A stretch of DNA of 26,422 nt, from positions 1 through 26,422 of the forward strand of contig JBIRBM010000028.1 in the NCBI GenBank assembly GCA_044326545.1. The letters run 5' to 3'. Below the pieces are notes generated by a model. The model searched no databases. It worked only from the letters and a program-made list of their open reading frames with translations, and had not been told where the DNA came from. Each line of letters begins with the position of its first letter. The first letter of the stretch is position 1. Shown here piece by piece: positions 1 to 7,492 of this stretch. The DNA is from JANWJE01 sp044326545. GTDB taxonomy: Bacteria; Chlamydiota; Chlamydiia; Chlamydiales; Parachlamydiaceae. The position numbers and the translations under genes are program-made.

Positions 1-6
1 GATCAT

Positions 7-169
7 TAGACTTCTTCAAAAATTTCATTTACTTGCTAAAACCACCATTTTTGGCATCTTTTTTGTAAAATTTTTCGACCGTATGCACGCATACGCTCTC
101 AACATTTTCAAAACAATCTGCTCAAAAAGGGCAATTTTTTCAAGCAAAGCAAGTTTCCGAAGAAGTCTA
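7..169. repeat. 163-bp MITE-like repeat, copy 1
   Basis: Non-coding element bounded by TA on both sides, with terminal inverted repeats: the right end AAGTTTCCGAAGAAGTCTA is the reverse complement of the better preserved left end of copy 2 at 10609. A second copy of exactly 163 bp lies at 10609-10771 and I count about seven substitutions between them. The interior holds a small palindrome (CGTATG/CATACG). TA ends and no coding capacity suggest a MITE mobilised by an IS630/Tc1-mariner-type transposase; that link is inference. The left terminal repeat here has decayed (AAAAATTT where copy 2 has GGAAACTT). Confidence 0.85.
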
Positions 170-181
170 TTCACTTCTTAG

Positions 182-292
182 GGCTTTCAAGCAGCTGAAA
201 TGGGGATTTATTTCCTGGAAATGAGAGAAGGTGAGGATTTACAAGATTCTGAAGAGGTTTTAAGGGAGAAATCTATTTTAAGTTGTTTGTGA
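182..292 (+). pseudogene. Possible 3' remnant of an unknown gene next to the MITE
   Basis: An open frame of 36 codons ends at TGA 290-292 and encodes an acidic tail (ATG at 200, then MGIYFLEMREGEDLQDSEEV and a short remainder). The residue pattern looks like genuine coding sequence, but there is no Shine-Dalgarno site before ATG 200 and an in-frame TAG at 179-181 stops the frame just beyond the MITE right end at 169. A likely reading is the C-terminus of a gene cut by the repeat. It could also be chance; I do not recognise the product. Confidence 0.25.
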
Positions 293-315
293 ATAAATAA
301 AATTTCTGCGATAAT
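287..315 (+). promoter_or_regulatory. Sigma-70-type promoter for the MYG1/HIT genes
   Basis: TTGTGA (287-292) and GATAAT (310-315) are separated by 17 bp, about 50 bp upstream of the first start codon. The -35 box overlaps the stop codon of the upstream remnant frame. Identified by eye only. Confidence 0.5.
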
Positions 316-367
316 GGGTCTCTTTGTCTTTGCCTAGAAAGTGAGAAGGCTTTATTGAGAGATGAAT

Positions 368-1258
368 ATGCATACAAAATTACGCAGTTGCGGGACTCAC
401 GATGGAACTTTTCATGCTGATGAAGTAACGGCATGCGCTCTTCTTATGCTGTTTGATTTAATTGATCAGGATAAAATCATTAGAACTCGCGATCCCTTAT
501 TACTGGCAAATTGTGAATATGTCTGCGATGTTGGGGGAATCTATCAATCCGAAAAAAAATTATTTGATCACCATCAAGTCGATTACCAAGGTCCTTTAAG
601 TAGTGCAGGAATGGTTCTTCAGTATCTCAAAAACCTTGAGATTTTAAAGCCCAATGAATACGATTTTTTTAATCAATCTCTTGTTATGGGGGTTGATAGC
701 CACGATAATGGACAAGACCCCTTGATTCCAGGCTATTGCAGTTTCTCTCACGTGATTTCCAATTTCACTCCCATTCGCTATGATTGCTCTGATGAGGAGC
801 AAAATCAAGCCTTTCATCAGGCTCTGACATTTACTTTTGAGCATCTTCATCGTTTATGGCAGCGTTTTAAGTATGTCCAGTCTTGCCGCCAAATTGTTGT
901 CCAAAGCATGGAAAAGTCCGAGGAATGTTTGGTTTTCGATCAAAGCCTGCCTTGGCTTGAGATATTTTTTGAGCTTAATGGAATTCATCATCCGGCCCTC
1001 TTTGTCATTATGCCATCGGGTGTCCATTGGAAATTGAGGGGGGTTCCTCCTTCGTATGAGGATCGGATGAAAGTCCGTTTGCCTCTGCCCGAGCATTGGG
1101 CGGGTTTATTGGGTGAAGAATTAAAGCGCGTCTCTGGGATTTCAGGAGCAATATTTTGTCATAAAGGGCGTTTTATTTCTGTTTGGGAAACACGTGAAGA
1201 CGCTTTTAAAGCATTAGAATATACACTTCAACAAGGTAAAAACTCGCTTAAGGAGTGA
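368..1258 (+). CDS. MYG1 family (UPF0160) DHH-type metal-dependent hydrolase
   Basis: MYG1 proteins belong to the DHH phosphoesterase superfamily; eukaryotic MYG1 is a 3'-5' RNA exonuclease, while the role of bacterial members is not settled. Counting from ATG 362, visible motifs are an N-terminal GTHDGTFHADE (residues 11-21), CDVGG (55-59), FDHHQ (68-72) and VDSHDNG (111-117). These Asp/His clusters should bind the divalent metals. Length (296-298 residues) fits the family without the eukaryotic targeting extension. ATG 368 is preferred over ATG 362 because GAGAG at 357-361 is spaced 6 nt from it. The HIT gene follows after 4 nt, so the two are probably co-transcribed from the promoter at 287-315. 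No signal peptide; cytoplasmic. Confidence 0.88.
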   Translation: MHTKLRSCGTHDGTFHADEVTACALLMLFDLIDQDKIIRTRDPLLLANCEYVCDVGGIYQSEKKLFDHHQVDYQGPLSSAGMVLQYLKNLEILKPNEYDFFNQSLVMGVDSHDNGQDPLIPGYCSFSHVISNFTPIRYDCSDEEQNQAFHQALTFTFEHLHRLWQRFKYVQSCRQIVVQSMEKSEECLVFDQSLPWLEIFFELNGIHHPALFVIMPSGVHWKLRGVPPSYEDRMKVRLPLPEHWAGLLGEELKRVSGISGAIFCHKGRFISVWETREDAFKALEYTLQQGKNSLKE

Positions 1259-1262
1259 AGTC

Positions 1263-1598
1263 ATGTCCACCATATTTAGTCAAATCATTGAGGGAAAGCT
1301 TCCTGCTGAAAAGGTTTTTGAGAATGAACGGATTCTTGCTGTAAAAGATATCCATCCGGTTGCGCCTGTCCATATTCTCATTATTCCTAAAAAAGAAATC
1401 CGCGATCTTCAATCCGTCTCTTCTGAAGATCACCCTCTTTTACTTGAAATGTTGGCGGTAGCACAGAAGCTTGCTAAAGAATTTGGAATTGAAAAAGGGT
1501 ATCGCTTAGTGACAAACAATGGCTCAGATGGAGGACAAGAAATTTTTCATCTCCATTTTCATTTAATTGGGGGAAGTCGTTTAGGGCGAATTGGATAA
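1263..1598 (+). CDS. HIT family (HINT-type) nucleotide-binding hydrolase
   Basis: Small cytoplasmic histidine-triad protein. HINT proteins hydrolyse purine nucleoside phosphoramidates and acyl-nucleotides. The triad is plain near the C-terminus: QEIFHLHFHLIGG, with His96, His98 and His100. The N-terminus (TIFSQIIEGKLPAEKVFE) and the mid-region (VAPVHILIIPKKEI) are typical of the HINT branch. At 111 residues it is full length. The start is supported by AAGGAG upstream (overlapping the end of the MYG1 gene). In Chlamydia a HIT gene (CT385, annotated ycfF) lies near a hydrolase gene, which agrees with this pairing; that comparison is from memory. A palindromic repeat follows at once. Confidence 0.95.
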   Translation: MSTIFSQIIEGKLPAEKVFENERILAVKDIHPVAPVHILIIPKKEIRDLQSVSSEDHPLLLEMLAVAQKLAKEFGIEKGYRLVTNNGSDGGQEIFHLHFHLIGGSRLGRIG

Positions 1599-1615
1599 TT
1601 AAAAATAAATTTCCA

Positions 1616-1680
1616 CCCACTTTCCCCACCAGGAGCGCTATTTAGACGAAAGCGAAAGCTCTCGCGGTGTGTAAGGTGAG
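1616..1680. repeat. Palindromic REP-like repeat, family A copy 1
   Basis: Imperfect hairpin filling the gap between the HIT and isochorismatase genes. The right arm (CTCTCGCGGTGTGTAAGGTG) matches the left arm in inverse, around a centre CGAAAGCG. The same core (GGAG-GC-ATTTAG, then AAGC-AAAGCTCTC, then GTG-GTAAGGTGAG) occurs at 6064-6134, so this is a dispersed repeat and not a gene-specific terminator. No U-tract follows it. Confidence 0.75.
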
Positions 1681-1697
1681 TTCTAATATAGGTTGGC

Positions 1698-2276
1698 ATG
1701 TCTGCATTTACTCTTATTCCCAATCAGACAATTCTTTTGATTATTGATATGCAAGAAAAAGTCCTTCCGGTCGTTGATCGGGGTGCCCAGATTTTGCATA
1801 TGCTTCTTAAAGCAGTGAAGGGATTTCAAATCTTGGATTTACCGATTCTTTTATCTGAGCAATACCCGGAAGGATTGGGACAAACAGTTTTTTCTCTCGC
1901 ATCTCTTTTAGATCAATCTTATCATCCTTGGATTAAATCAACGTTTTCTTGTTTAGATGATCCGGCCTTTTTTAATTATGCCCTCTCAATTCCTTATCAG
2001 CAATGGATTGTTGCCGGGATTGAGGCGCATGTCTGCGTCTTGCAAACCGTAAAAGGGTTGTTAAAATTAGGCAAGCAAGTGGTTGTTTTAAATGATGCCA
2101 TCGGTTCCCGTTCAATTGACAATTTTTTAACCGCAATCGCTGAAATGCGAGATGAGGGGGCTCGGATGAGTTCTGTAGAAACGATCCTATTTGAATTATT
2201 GAAAGATTCCAAACATCCTCATTTTAAGACAATGAGCAATTTGATCAAGGCATCATGCTCTTCTTGTCAATCCTAA
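1698..2276 (+). CDS. Isochorismatase-fold cysteine hydrolase (nicotinamidase-like superfamily)
   Basis: A 192-residue single-domain hydrolase of the isochorismatase superfamily. The catalytic triad is visible: Asp17 in LLIIDMQEK, Lys80 in PWIKSTFSC and Cys113 in GIEAHVCVLQT, the last with the usual hydrophobic strand before it. The overall form matches the YcaC-like/hydrolase branch better than nicotinamidase, since the DxHxxxH metal site of nicotinamidases is not seen. Substrate unknown. It begins after the family A repeat, and its last 22 nt overlap the start of the HEAT-repeat gene, so translation of the two is probably coupled. AGG upstream of ATG is a weak ribosome site. Confidence 0.9.
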   Translation: MSAFTLIPNQTILLIIDMQEKVLPVVDRGAQILHMLLKAVKGFQILDLPILLSEQYPEGLGQTVFSLASLLDQSYHPWIKSTFSCLDDPAFFNYALSIPYQQWIVAGIEAHVCVLQTVKGLLKLGKQVVVLNDAIGSRSIDNFLTAIAEMRDEGARMSSVETILFELLKDSKHPHFKTMSNLIKASCSSCQS

Positions 2277-4015
2277 GTCCATTCATCCGCAGGATTGTTT
2301 GTTGCCTTTTGCTTTTAGCAGGAAGTTTTTCCTTGGAGTCTTGCGAACAAGAAAATCAATTGGCTCGCCGTATTCAAGCTCATTTGACACTTCAAGATTG
2401 CTCTGAGGCTGTTGCAGAATCAAAAAAACATCTTGCACTTTATCCACAATCGCTTGTTTTGCATGAAGGGTATATTCGTTCATTAGCTGCAGTTGGAGAT
2501 GAAAGAAAAATGCTGCAAGCGTGGGAGCTCTATGTTCAACTGTTTCCGCATCATCAACTCAACAGGGAAATCATAGAAGAAATGGCCTGGGCAATTCTGC
2601 AGAAGGCTTCTCAATCCTCTTCAATCATGATGAGGGAAATGGCACTCCTTGCCGCTTTTTTTAGTCATGATACAAAAGGGGTCACGATTTTACACCGTGG
2701 AATGTGCGACAATAATTATGCAGTCCGATCTTTAGCAGTAAAATTAGCCAGTCATTTTCGTGATCATCGATTAACAGAAAAAGTCAAGCAGATGTTTTTT
2801 CATGAAAGGGTTTGGGCAGTGCGTCAACAGGTGATTGAATCTGTTGGCCGAATGAAAATCATGAGCCTTAAAGAAGAGCTGCACTCTTTGGTTGCCTCAG
2901 ACGAGAGTACAGCTGCCGAGAAAATCGTCGCTATCGAGGCCCTACTTGAACTGCTTGATTCTATTCATCGCAAAGAGGTTGAAAGACTCTGTGCAAGTTC
3001 TCGATCAGGATTGCGTCAACTTGCCTGTCAATCGATTGCGTATTTTCAATCGATGGGAGATGTTGACCAACTGTTGAAATTAGCTAAAGATCCTCATCCT
3101 GATGTTCGCTTGCAAGCTTTTCAAGCAATTGGACAGCTAAGGCCGCGCGACCAGATCCATCTGATAATAGAGGCTGCAAGCGAAGGTGTTCAAGATGTCA
3201 ATTATAAAGCGGGGCTTTCGGCAGCGTGGCTCTTCACTCTTTATTCTCCTTGTGAAGGGCAACAGGCGTTTAAAAAATTTTTTTGCGATCCGCGTCGTGA
3301 TGTCAAGCTTGCAGCTGCAGCAGCTTTAGCGGCAGCTGGAGAATATGGATTAGCGTTGATGCTCGAGCAATTTCGTTCCCATCCGGATCCTTATGTTCGT
3401 TTAAATTTGGCTTTAGGTCTTATTGGACAGCGTCAAGCAACGCAAGAAGCTGCGCTTTATCTCAAACAAATGCTGTTGGTCCAACATGAAAAATGGAGCA
3501 AATCAAAGATTGGGATTTTCGAGGGAATCATCAATCGATCGGGGAAGTCGGGCGAGAGTTGTTTCATCACGAGCGAGAGCGACAACCAATTATTGAGGCT
3601 TGAGCTGCTCAATTTATTGGCAATCCTCAATACTCCTAATACCCAAGAACTCATTCGACACTATTTAAGTGAAAGGTCTTGGGAAATATCTGCAGCTGCA
3701 GCTATTTTATTGTTAACGGAGGGGGATGACAATGCCTCTAAAGTTGTGCAAGGGCTTCTTCATGATGATGAACCAAGAATTCGGCTGCAAGCAGCCTTAA
3801 TTCTTTCTCTTTGGAGTCGTGAAGAGAATGCCATTCAGTCGCTCGAAGAAGGATATGCAAGATGCGAATGGGAAATGAAAGGAAAGATTGTAGAGGGGAT
3901 TGGAAGGATTGGTGCGATCCGCTCTATCCCTTTTTTGATTCAAGTCCTCAAAGAGCAGTCCCAAACATTGCGTTTAATTGGAGCGATGGCTTTAATTCAA
4001 TGCTTAAATCACTAG
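2255..4015 (+). CDS. HEAT-repeat protein with N-terminal export signal
   Basis: 586 residues. Residues 1-30 form a signal peptide: an Arg-Arg pair (12-13), a hydrophobic core (VCCLLLLAG) and a Cys at 30 in LESC. This could be a lipoprotein site, although Glu at -2 is unusual for a lipobox. From about residue 110 to the end the sequence is a run of helical pairs with HEAT/PBS-lyase signatures, for example NYAVRSLAVKLASH, HPDVRLQAFQAIGQL, RDVKLAAAAALAAAGEYG, DPYVRLNLALGLIG, EPRIRLQAALILSLW and the C-terminal TLRLIGAMALIQCL. Such solenoids bind proteins or membranes; partner unknown. The start codon lies inside the preceding gene and the M24 peptidase follows within 1 nt, so it sits in the middle of an operon. 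Periplasmic or envelope-attached location is inferred. Confidence 0.85.
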   Translation: MLFLSILSPFIRRIVCCLLLLAGSFSLESCEQENQLARRIQAHLTLQDCSEAVAESKKHLALYPQSLVLHEGYIRSLAAVGDERKMLQAWELYVQLFPHHQLNREIIEEMAWAILQKASQSSSIMMREMALLAAFFSHDTKGVTILHRGMCDNNYAVRSLAVKLASHFRDHRLTEKVKQMFFHERVWAVRQQVIESVGRMKIMSLKEELHSLVASDESTAAEKIVAIEALLELLDSIHRKEVERLCASSRSGLRQLACQSIAYFQSMGDVDQLLKLAKDPHPDVRLQAFQAIGQLRPRDQIHLIIEAASEGVQDVNYKAGLSAAWLFTLYSPCEGQQAFKKFFCDPRRDVKLAAAAALAAAGEYGLALMLEQFRSHPDPYVRLNLALGLIGQRQATQEAALYLKQMLLVQHEKWSKSKIGIFEGIINRSGKSGESCFITSESDNQLLRLELLNLLAILNTPNTQELIRHYLSERSWEISAAAAILLLTEGDDNASKVVQGLLHDDEPRIRLQAALILSLWSREENAIQSLEEGYARCEWEMKGKIVEGIGRIGAIRSIPFLIQVLKEQSQTLRLIGAMALIQCLNH

Positions 4016-4016
4016 G

Positions 4017-5219
4017 ATGGAGATCATGATTGAAAAAAAAATGGATGATGTTCGCTCTGATTTAGTTAAATTTGAAATCGATGGATGGCTCCTTTTTGAT
4101 TATCGACGATCTAATCCGCTTGCCCACCGATTTTTAGAAATACCTCATGATCAAATGGTGACACGTCGTTTTTTTTATTGGATTCCGCAGATAGGCAATC
4201 CGATCAAGATTGTTCCTTTCATCGAACCTTACACTCTCGATCATTTGCCGGGCATTAAAAAAACTTATAAAGGATGGGAAGAGCTTGAGCAGATTCTTCA
4301 CTTTATTACCAAGGGAAATGGCAAAATTGCAATGGAATACTCCCCTTATAATGCCTTACCAAATATTTCAAAGGTTGATGCAGGCACAGTTGAACTGATT
4401 CAAAAATGGGGATGCCGCGTGGTCAGTTCAGCGAACCTATTGCAACGCTATACGAGCGTTTGGACATTGGATCAAGTGAACAGTCATCTGAAATCGGCAG
4501 AGATACTTGAAAATATTGTGGAAAAGACGTGGAAATTGATTGAAGATTCCCTTCAGCAGGGAATCGTTTTAGATGAATATCGAGTTCAGCAATTTATGTT
4601 GGAAGAAATGAACGAATCGGGGTGCCAGACTCAAGATTGGCCCACTTGTGCTGTCAATGCCCACTCTTCAGATCCTCACTACCATCCTACGAAGGAAACT
4701 GCTTGTCTTATTTTTCCCGGTGATTTTATTTTATTAGATTTATGGTGTAAAGAAAAATCTCAACATGCTGTCTATGCTGATATTACCCGTGTCGGGGTGG
4801 CTGCTTCTCATCCAACAAAAAAACAGGAGGAAATCTTTAATGTTGTCAAAGGCGCGCGGGACGCTGCCACTGCTATGATTAAAGATGAGTATGAACATGA
4901 TCGCCCTATTGAGGGATGGCAAGTGGATAGGGTCTGCCGCAATTACATCTGCGATGCAGGATTTGGGGACTATTTTATTCATCGTACAGGACACAATATA
5001 GGGGAAGAGGTGCATGGTTCGGGAGCGAATCTAGATGATTTTGAAACGCACGATTTTCGTCAATTATTAGCGGGGACAGGTTTTTCAGTAGAACCTGGGA
5101 TTTATTTGCCAGGAGAATTTGGCATCCGTCTTGAGTACGACATTTACCTTGACCCCGCCGGTAAAATGCGCATTACGGGGGGCGTTCAAGAAAAACTAAA
5201 GTGTTTAAATGTCTCTTAG
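4017..5219 (+). CDS. M24 family metallopeptidase (Xaa-Pro aminopeptidase-like)
   Basis: 400 residues in two parts: an N-terminal creatinase-like domain (about 1-150) and a C-terminal pita-bread catalytic domain. The five metal ligands of the family are in order: Asp241 (ILLDLW), Asp255 (YADITR), His326 (HRTGHNIG), Glu359 (SVEPGIY) and Glu373 (IRLEYD). All are present, so activity is expected: removal of N-terminal residues before proline, or dipeptide cleavage. No signal peptide. Two starts are possible: ATG 4017 just after the previous stop, or ATG 4026 with AGGATGGAG in front. It ends in a strong hairpin. Its partner in the operon, an exported HEAT protein, gives no clear hint of substrate. 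Confidence 0.9.
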   Translation: MEIMIEKKMDDVRSDLVKFEIDGWLLFDYRRSNPLAHRFLEIPHDQMVTRRFFYWIPQIGNPIKIVPFIEPYTLDHLPGIKKTYKGWEELEQILHFITKGNGKIAMEYSPYNALPNISKVDAGTVELIQKWGCRVVSSANLLQRYTSVWTLDQVNSHLKSAEILENIVEKTWKLIEDSLQQGIVLDEYRVQQFMLEEMNESGCQTQDWPTCAVNAHSSDPHYHPTKETACLIFPGDFILLDLWCKEKSQHAVYADITRVGVAASHPTKKQEEIFNVVKGARDAATAMIKDEYEHDRPIEGWQVDRVCRNYICDAGFGDYFIHRTGHNIGEEVHGSGANLDDFETHDFRQLLAGTGFSVEPGIYLPGEFGIRLEYDIYLDPAGKMRITGGVQEKLKCLNVS

Positions 5220-5253
5220 AATCTGAAAAAAGGTTCTAAGAGAGTGTTTAAAC
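5203..5253. terminator. Bidirectional hairpin between convergent genes
   Basis: TCTCTTAGAA (5212-5221) pairs perfectly with TTCTAAGAGA (5234-5243); after a 2x3 internal loop GTTTAAA (5203-5209) pairs with TTTAAAC (5247-5253). It covers the stop codon of the M24 peptidase and separates it from the convergent HAD gene. There is no long U-tract, so it may work through the stem only. Confidence 0.65.
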
Positions 5254-5260
5254 CAGAAAA

Positions 5261-5965
5261 TTAGTTGGAGTTTAACTCAATAGACATTTCAATCCCTCTT
5301 TGCTCTAACTCTCGAACAAATTGCTCTCGATTGATAAAAACGACTCCATCGATCCCGAGTTGTTTGGCTGCTTCAACATTAACTTCTCGATTGTCAACAA
5401 ATAATATGGATTGGGGAGGGAGTTTTAATTTGTCTAAAAGAATTTTATACGCTTGCGGATCGGGTTTTTTTATTCCGGTCTCATAAGAGAATTGAATGGG
5501 ATTAAATAGATCGTAATACCCATGTTTTCTTTTGATGGCAGCTTGTTTTTCTCGAACATTCGATAGTAAAGCTGTTTGATAGCCTTGTTTTTGCAAATCT
5601 TTGACTAGATTGATCATGCCAGGAATTTCTTTAACGGCTTCAAATTTTGTTTGATCTAATTGTTTAAGCCAATTATCGGAAAGTGTCTGACCTTTTTCTT
5701 TAGCGAAGGCAATCCAAAAATCATGGTCATCTTTTCCAGTCATTGCATGTTCTTTAAGTCGATTAAAGGTTTCTTCGGTTTCTTGATTAGAAAGGTGTAG
5801 AGATTGACTGACGAAGTTCATGACCTGTTGTTTATCTGTTTTGGCGATGACACTCCCGAAATCAAAGACGATCACCTTGATTTTTATCTGTTCCGCTTCA
5901 ACTTGACTGATCAGACTGACGAGAAAAAATAGAAGGAAAAAAAGAGGGCGCTGTAGAACCTGCAT
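5261..5965 (-). CDS. Predicted exported HAD-superfamily phosphatase
   Basis: Starting at the ATG at 5965 gives 234 residues with AGGAG 6 nt upstream; the open frame continues to 6079 but that part runs into the family A repeat and lacks a ribosome site. Residues 1-24 are a signal peptide (RPLFFLLFFLVSLI, then SQVEA before EQ). HAD motifs follow: motif I VFDFGSV with nucleophile Asp35, motif II LLSN with Ser135, motif III KKPDP with Lys166/167, and motif IV FVDNREVN with Asp191. The second motif I Asp is Gly (DFG), as in YihX-like HAD-IA enzymes. Substrate unknown. An exported HAD phosphatase is uncommon, as most of this subgroup are cytoplasmic. Confidence 0.85.
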   Translation of the reverse strand: MQVLQRPLFFLLFFLVSLISQVEAEQIKIKVIVFDFGSVIAKTDKQQVMNFVSQSLHLSNQETEETFNRLKEHAMTGKDDHDFWIAFAKEKGQTLSDNWLKQLDQTKFEAVKEIPGMINLVKDLQKQGYQTALLSNVREKQAAIKRKHGYYDLFNPIQFSYETGIKKPDPQAYKILLDKLKLPPQSILFVDNREVNVEAAKQLGIDGVVFINREQFVRELEQRGIEMSIELNSN

Positions 5966-6063
5966 GATCATCTCCTGGAAAAAAGGGTCATCATCCCTTT
6001 TTATCAGCTTTTTATCAATAAACTTCTGCCCAAGAACGATAATAAAACACAGTCTATCTTTAA

Positions 6064-6134
6064 AACTCACCTTAAGCACCGGGAGGGCGATTTAGGCTGA
6101 AGCCAAAGCTCTCCCCGTGCGTAAGGTGAGAGTT
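6064..6134. repeat. Palindromic REP-like repeat, family A copy 2
   Basis: Long hairpin: the left arm beginning AACTCACCTTAAGCACC (6064 on) pairs with the right arm CGTGCGTAAGGTGAGAGTT (ending 6134). The loop region GGCTGAAGCC is itself a small palindrome. It shares its core with the repeat at 1616-1680. It lies between the divergent HAD and TyrP genes, upstream of both. Confidence 0.8.
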
Positions 6135-6189
6135 AAATTTTGTCATCGCGACGATCAATTTGATCTTTTCTCATAAATTTTAAAATGCA

Positions 6190-6195
6190 TATAAT
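6190..6195 (+). promoter_or_regulatory. Perfect -10 box upstream of the tyrP-like gene
   Basis: TATAAT at 6190-6195 is a consensus -10 element. The -35 region is poor (TTTTCT/TTTCTC at 17-18 bp), with TTGATC at 6160-6165 being too far. If used, transcription would begin near 6202, downstream of ATG 6185, which favours the GTG start at 6224 for the permease. Confidence 0.4.
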
Positions 6196-6223
6196 CATCG
6201 GTTATTCAAAAAAAGGGGGGGGT

Positions 6224-7486
6224 GTGGAAGAAAATGCAAATTCTGTCGAGCGAGGAAGGGTAATTTCTGCGATATTTTTGGTTGCAGGAACTTGTATTGG
6301 AGGAGGAATGCTGGCTCTTCCCGTTGCGACGGGAATTAGTGGATTTCTTCCCTCTACTCTTATGATGCTCATCTGCTGGATGGCAATGACTGCCTCGGCT
6401 CTTTTGCTCCTAGAGGTGAATCTTTGGATGAAAGAAGGGGCTCACGTCATTACGATGGCTTCAACGATTCTTGGCCCTGTCGGCAAAGTTGTGAGCTGGA
6501 TTGTTTATCTTTTTATTTCCTATGCTTCTATTGTCGCTTACACAGCTGCTGGAGGTTCTTTGGTGATGAGCGGTGCAGAGCAAATTTTTAGTTTGCATAT
6601 AGAGAAAGAATCGGGGTGTTTATTTTTTATCGTATTTTTTGGGAGTGTTATTTATCTTGGAAACCGTTTTGTTGGGCGTGTCAATACGATTCTGTTTGTT
6701 GCGATGATCATTGCTTACTTTGCTTTAGTGGGAACAAGTTTGTCGGAAGTCAAAGCAAGTTTTTTAAAACACGCCTATTGGCCGACTTCCTTCCTCGCCA
6801 TCCCTCTTCTTTTGACAACTTTTAGCTTTCAAACAATGCTTCCGAGCCTCACTCCTTATTTAAACCGAAATGTCCATGCATTGCGCTGGGCCATTATTGG
6901 TGGCACAACACTGACTTTAACTGTTTACTTGATTTGGCAATGGATTGTGTTAGGAGTTGTTCCGGTCGAGGGGCCTAACAGTTTGATGACAGCTCTTGAG
7001 GTTGGTGAGCCCATTACCCAGTTCATCAGAGAGCATACGCAAAATCATTGGGTCTCCCTGATTGCAGAGTACTTTGCTTTTTTTGCCCTTGTGACCTCGT
7101 TTTTAGGGATCGCTTTAGGTCTTTTCGACTTTCTCTCTGATGGTTTAAAGATCCGCAATGAAGGGAAAGGAAAGATTGTGTTAAGTCTGTTGATTATCAT
7201 TCCCACTTTTATTTTTTCAGCTTACTTTAATAGAATTTTTGTGTTAGCTCTTGATACGTCGGGAGGATTTGGAGATTCGATTTTAAATGGGATGATGCCT
7301 GCTTTAATGGTATGGATTGGACGTTATATTTTGAAATTTCCTGCAGAACATCGAACACCCGGAGGTAAGCCTCTTCTGATCATGGTATTTATTTTCTTTA
7401 GCGGAGCCTTCCTTCTGGAGGCGTTGGTTCATACCGGACAGGTATGTTCAATTTTTGATGTGTGCGAGCGTTTTATCAAAGGATGA
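6224..7486 (+). CDS. tyrP: TyrP-like aromatic amino-acid permease (HAAAP family)
   Basis: Integral membrane protein of about 420 residues with roughly eleven hydrophobic segments. The first segment carries the family hallmark GTCIGGGMLALPVATG; the second follows at once (FLPSTLMMLICWMAMTAS). This is the hydroxy/aromatic amino-acid permease family (TyrP, Mtr, TnaB), proton-driven importers of tyrosine or tryptophan. Chlamydia carries tyrP genes, consistent with scavenging. The frame is open from ATG 6185, but GTG 6224 has AAAAGGGG at suitable spacing and lies downstream of a TATAAT box, so I prefer it; the extra 13 residues would be hydrophilic and unusual. The DUF2760 gene follows after 6 nt. 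Exact substrate is inferred from the family. Confidence 0.85.
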   Translation: MEENANSVERGRVISAIFLVAGTCIGGGMLALPVATGISGFLPSTLMMLICWMAMTASALLLLEVNLWMKEGAHVITMASTILGPVGKVVSWIVYLFISYASIVAYTAAGGSLVMSGAEQIFSLHIEKESGCLFFIVFFGSVIYLGNRFVGRVNTILFVAMIIAYFALVGTSLSEVKASFLKHAYWPTSFLAIPLLLTTFSFQTMLPSLTPYLNRNVHALRWAIIGGTTLTLTVYLIWQWIVLGVVPVEGPNSLMTALEVGEPITQFIREHTQNHWVSLIAEYFAFFALVTSFLGIALGLFDFLSDGLKIRNEGKGKIVLSLLIIIPTFIFSAYFNRIFVLALDTSGGFGDSILNGMMPALMVWIGRYILKFPAEHRTPGGKPLLIMVFIFFSGAFLLEALVHTGQVCSIFDVCERFIKG

Positions 7487-7492
7487 GATTAC

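Noticed and set aside
5966..6079. N-terminal extension of the HAD gene to 6079
   Set aside because: The extension enters the family A repeat, lacks a ribosome site, and would place the signal peptide 38 residues into the protein.
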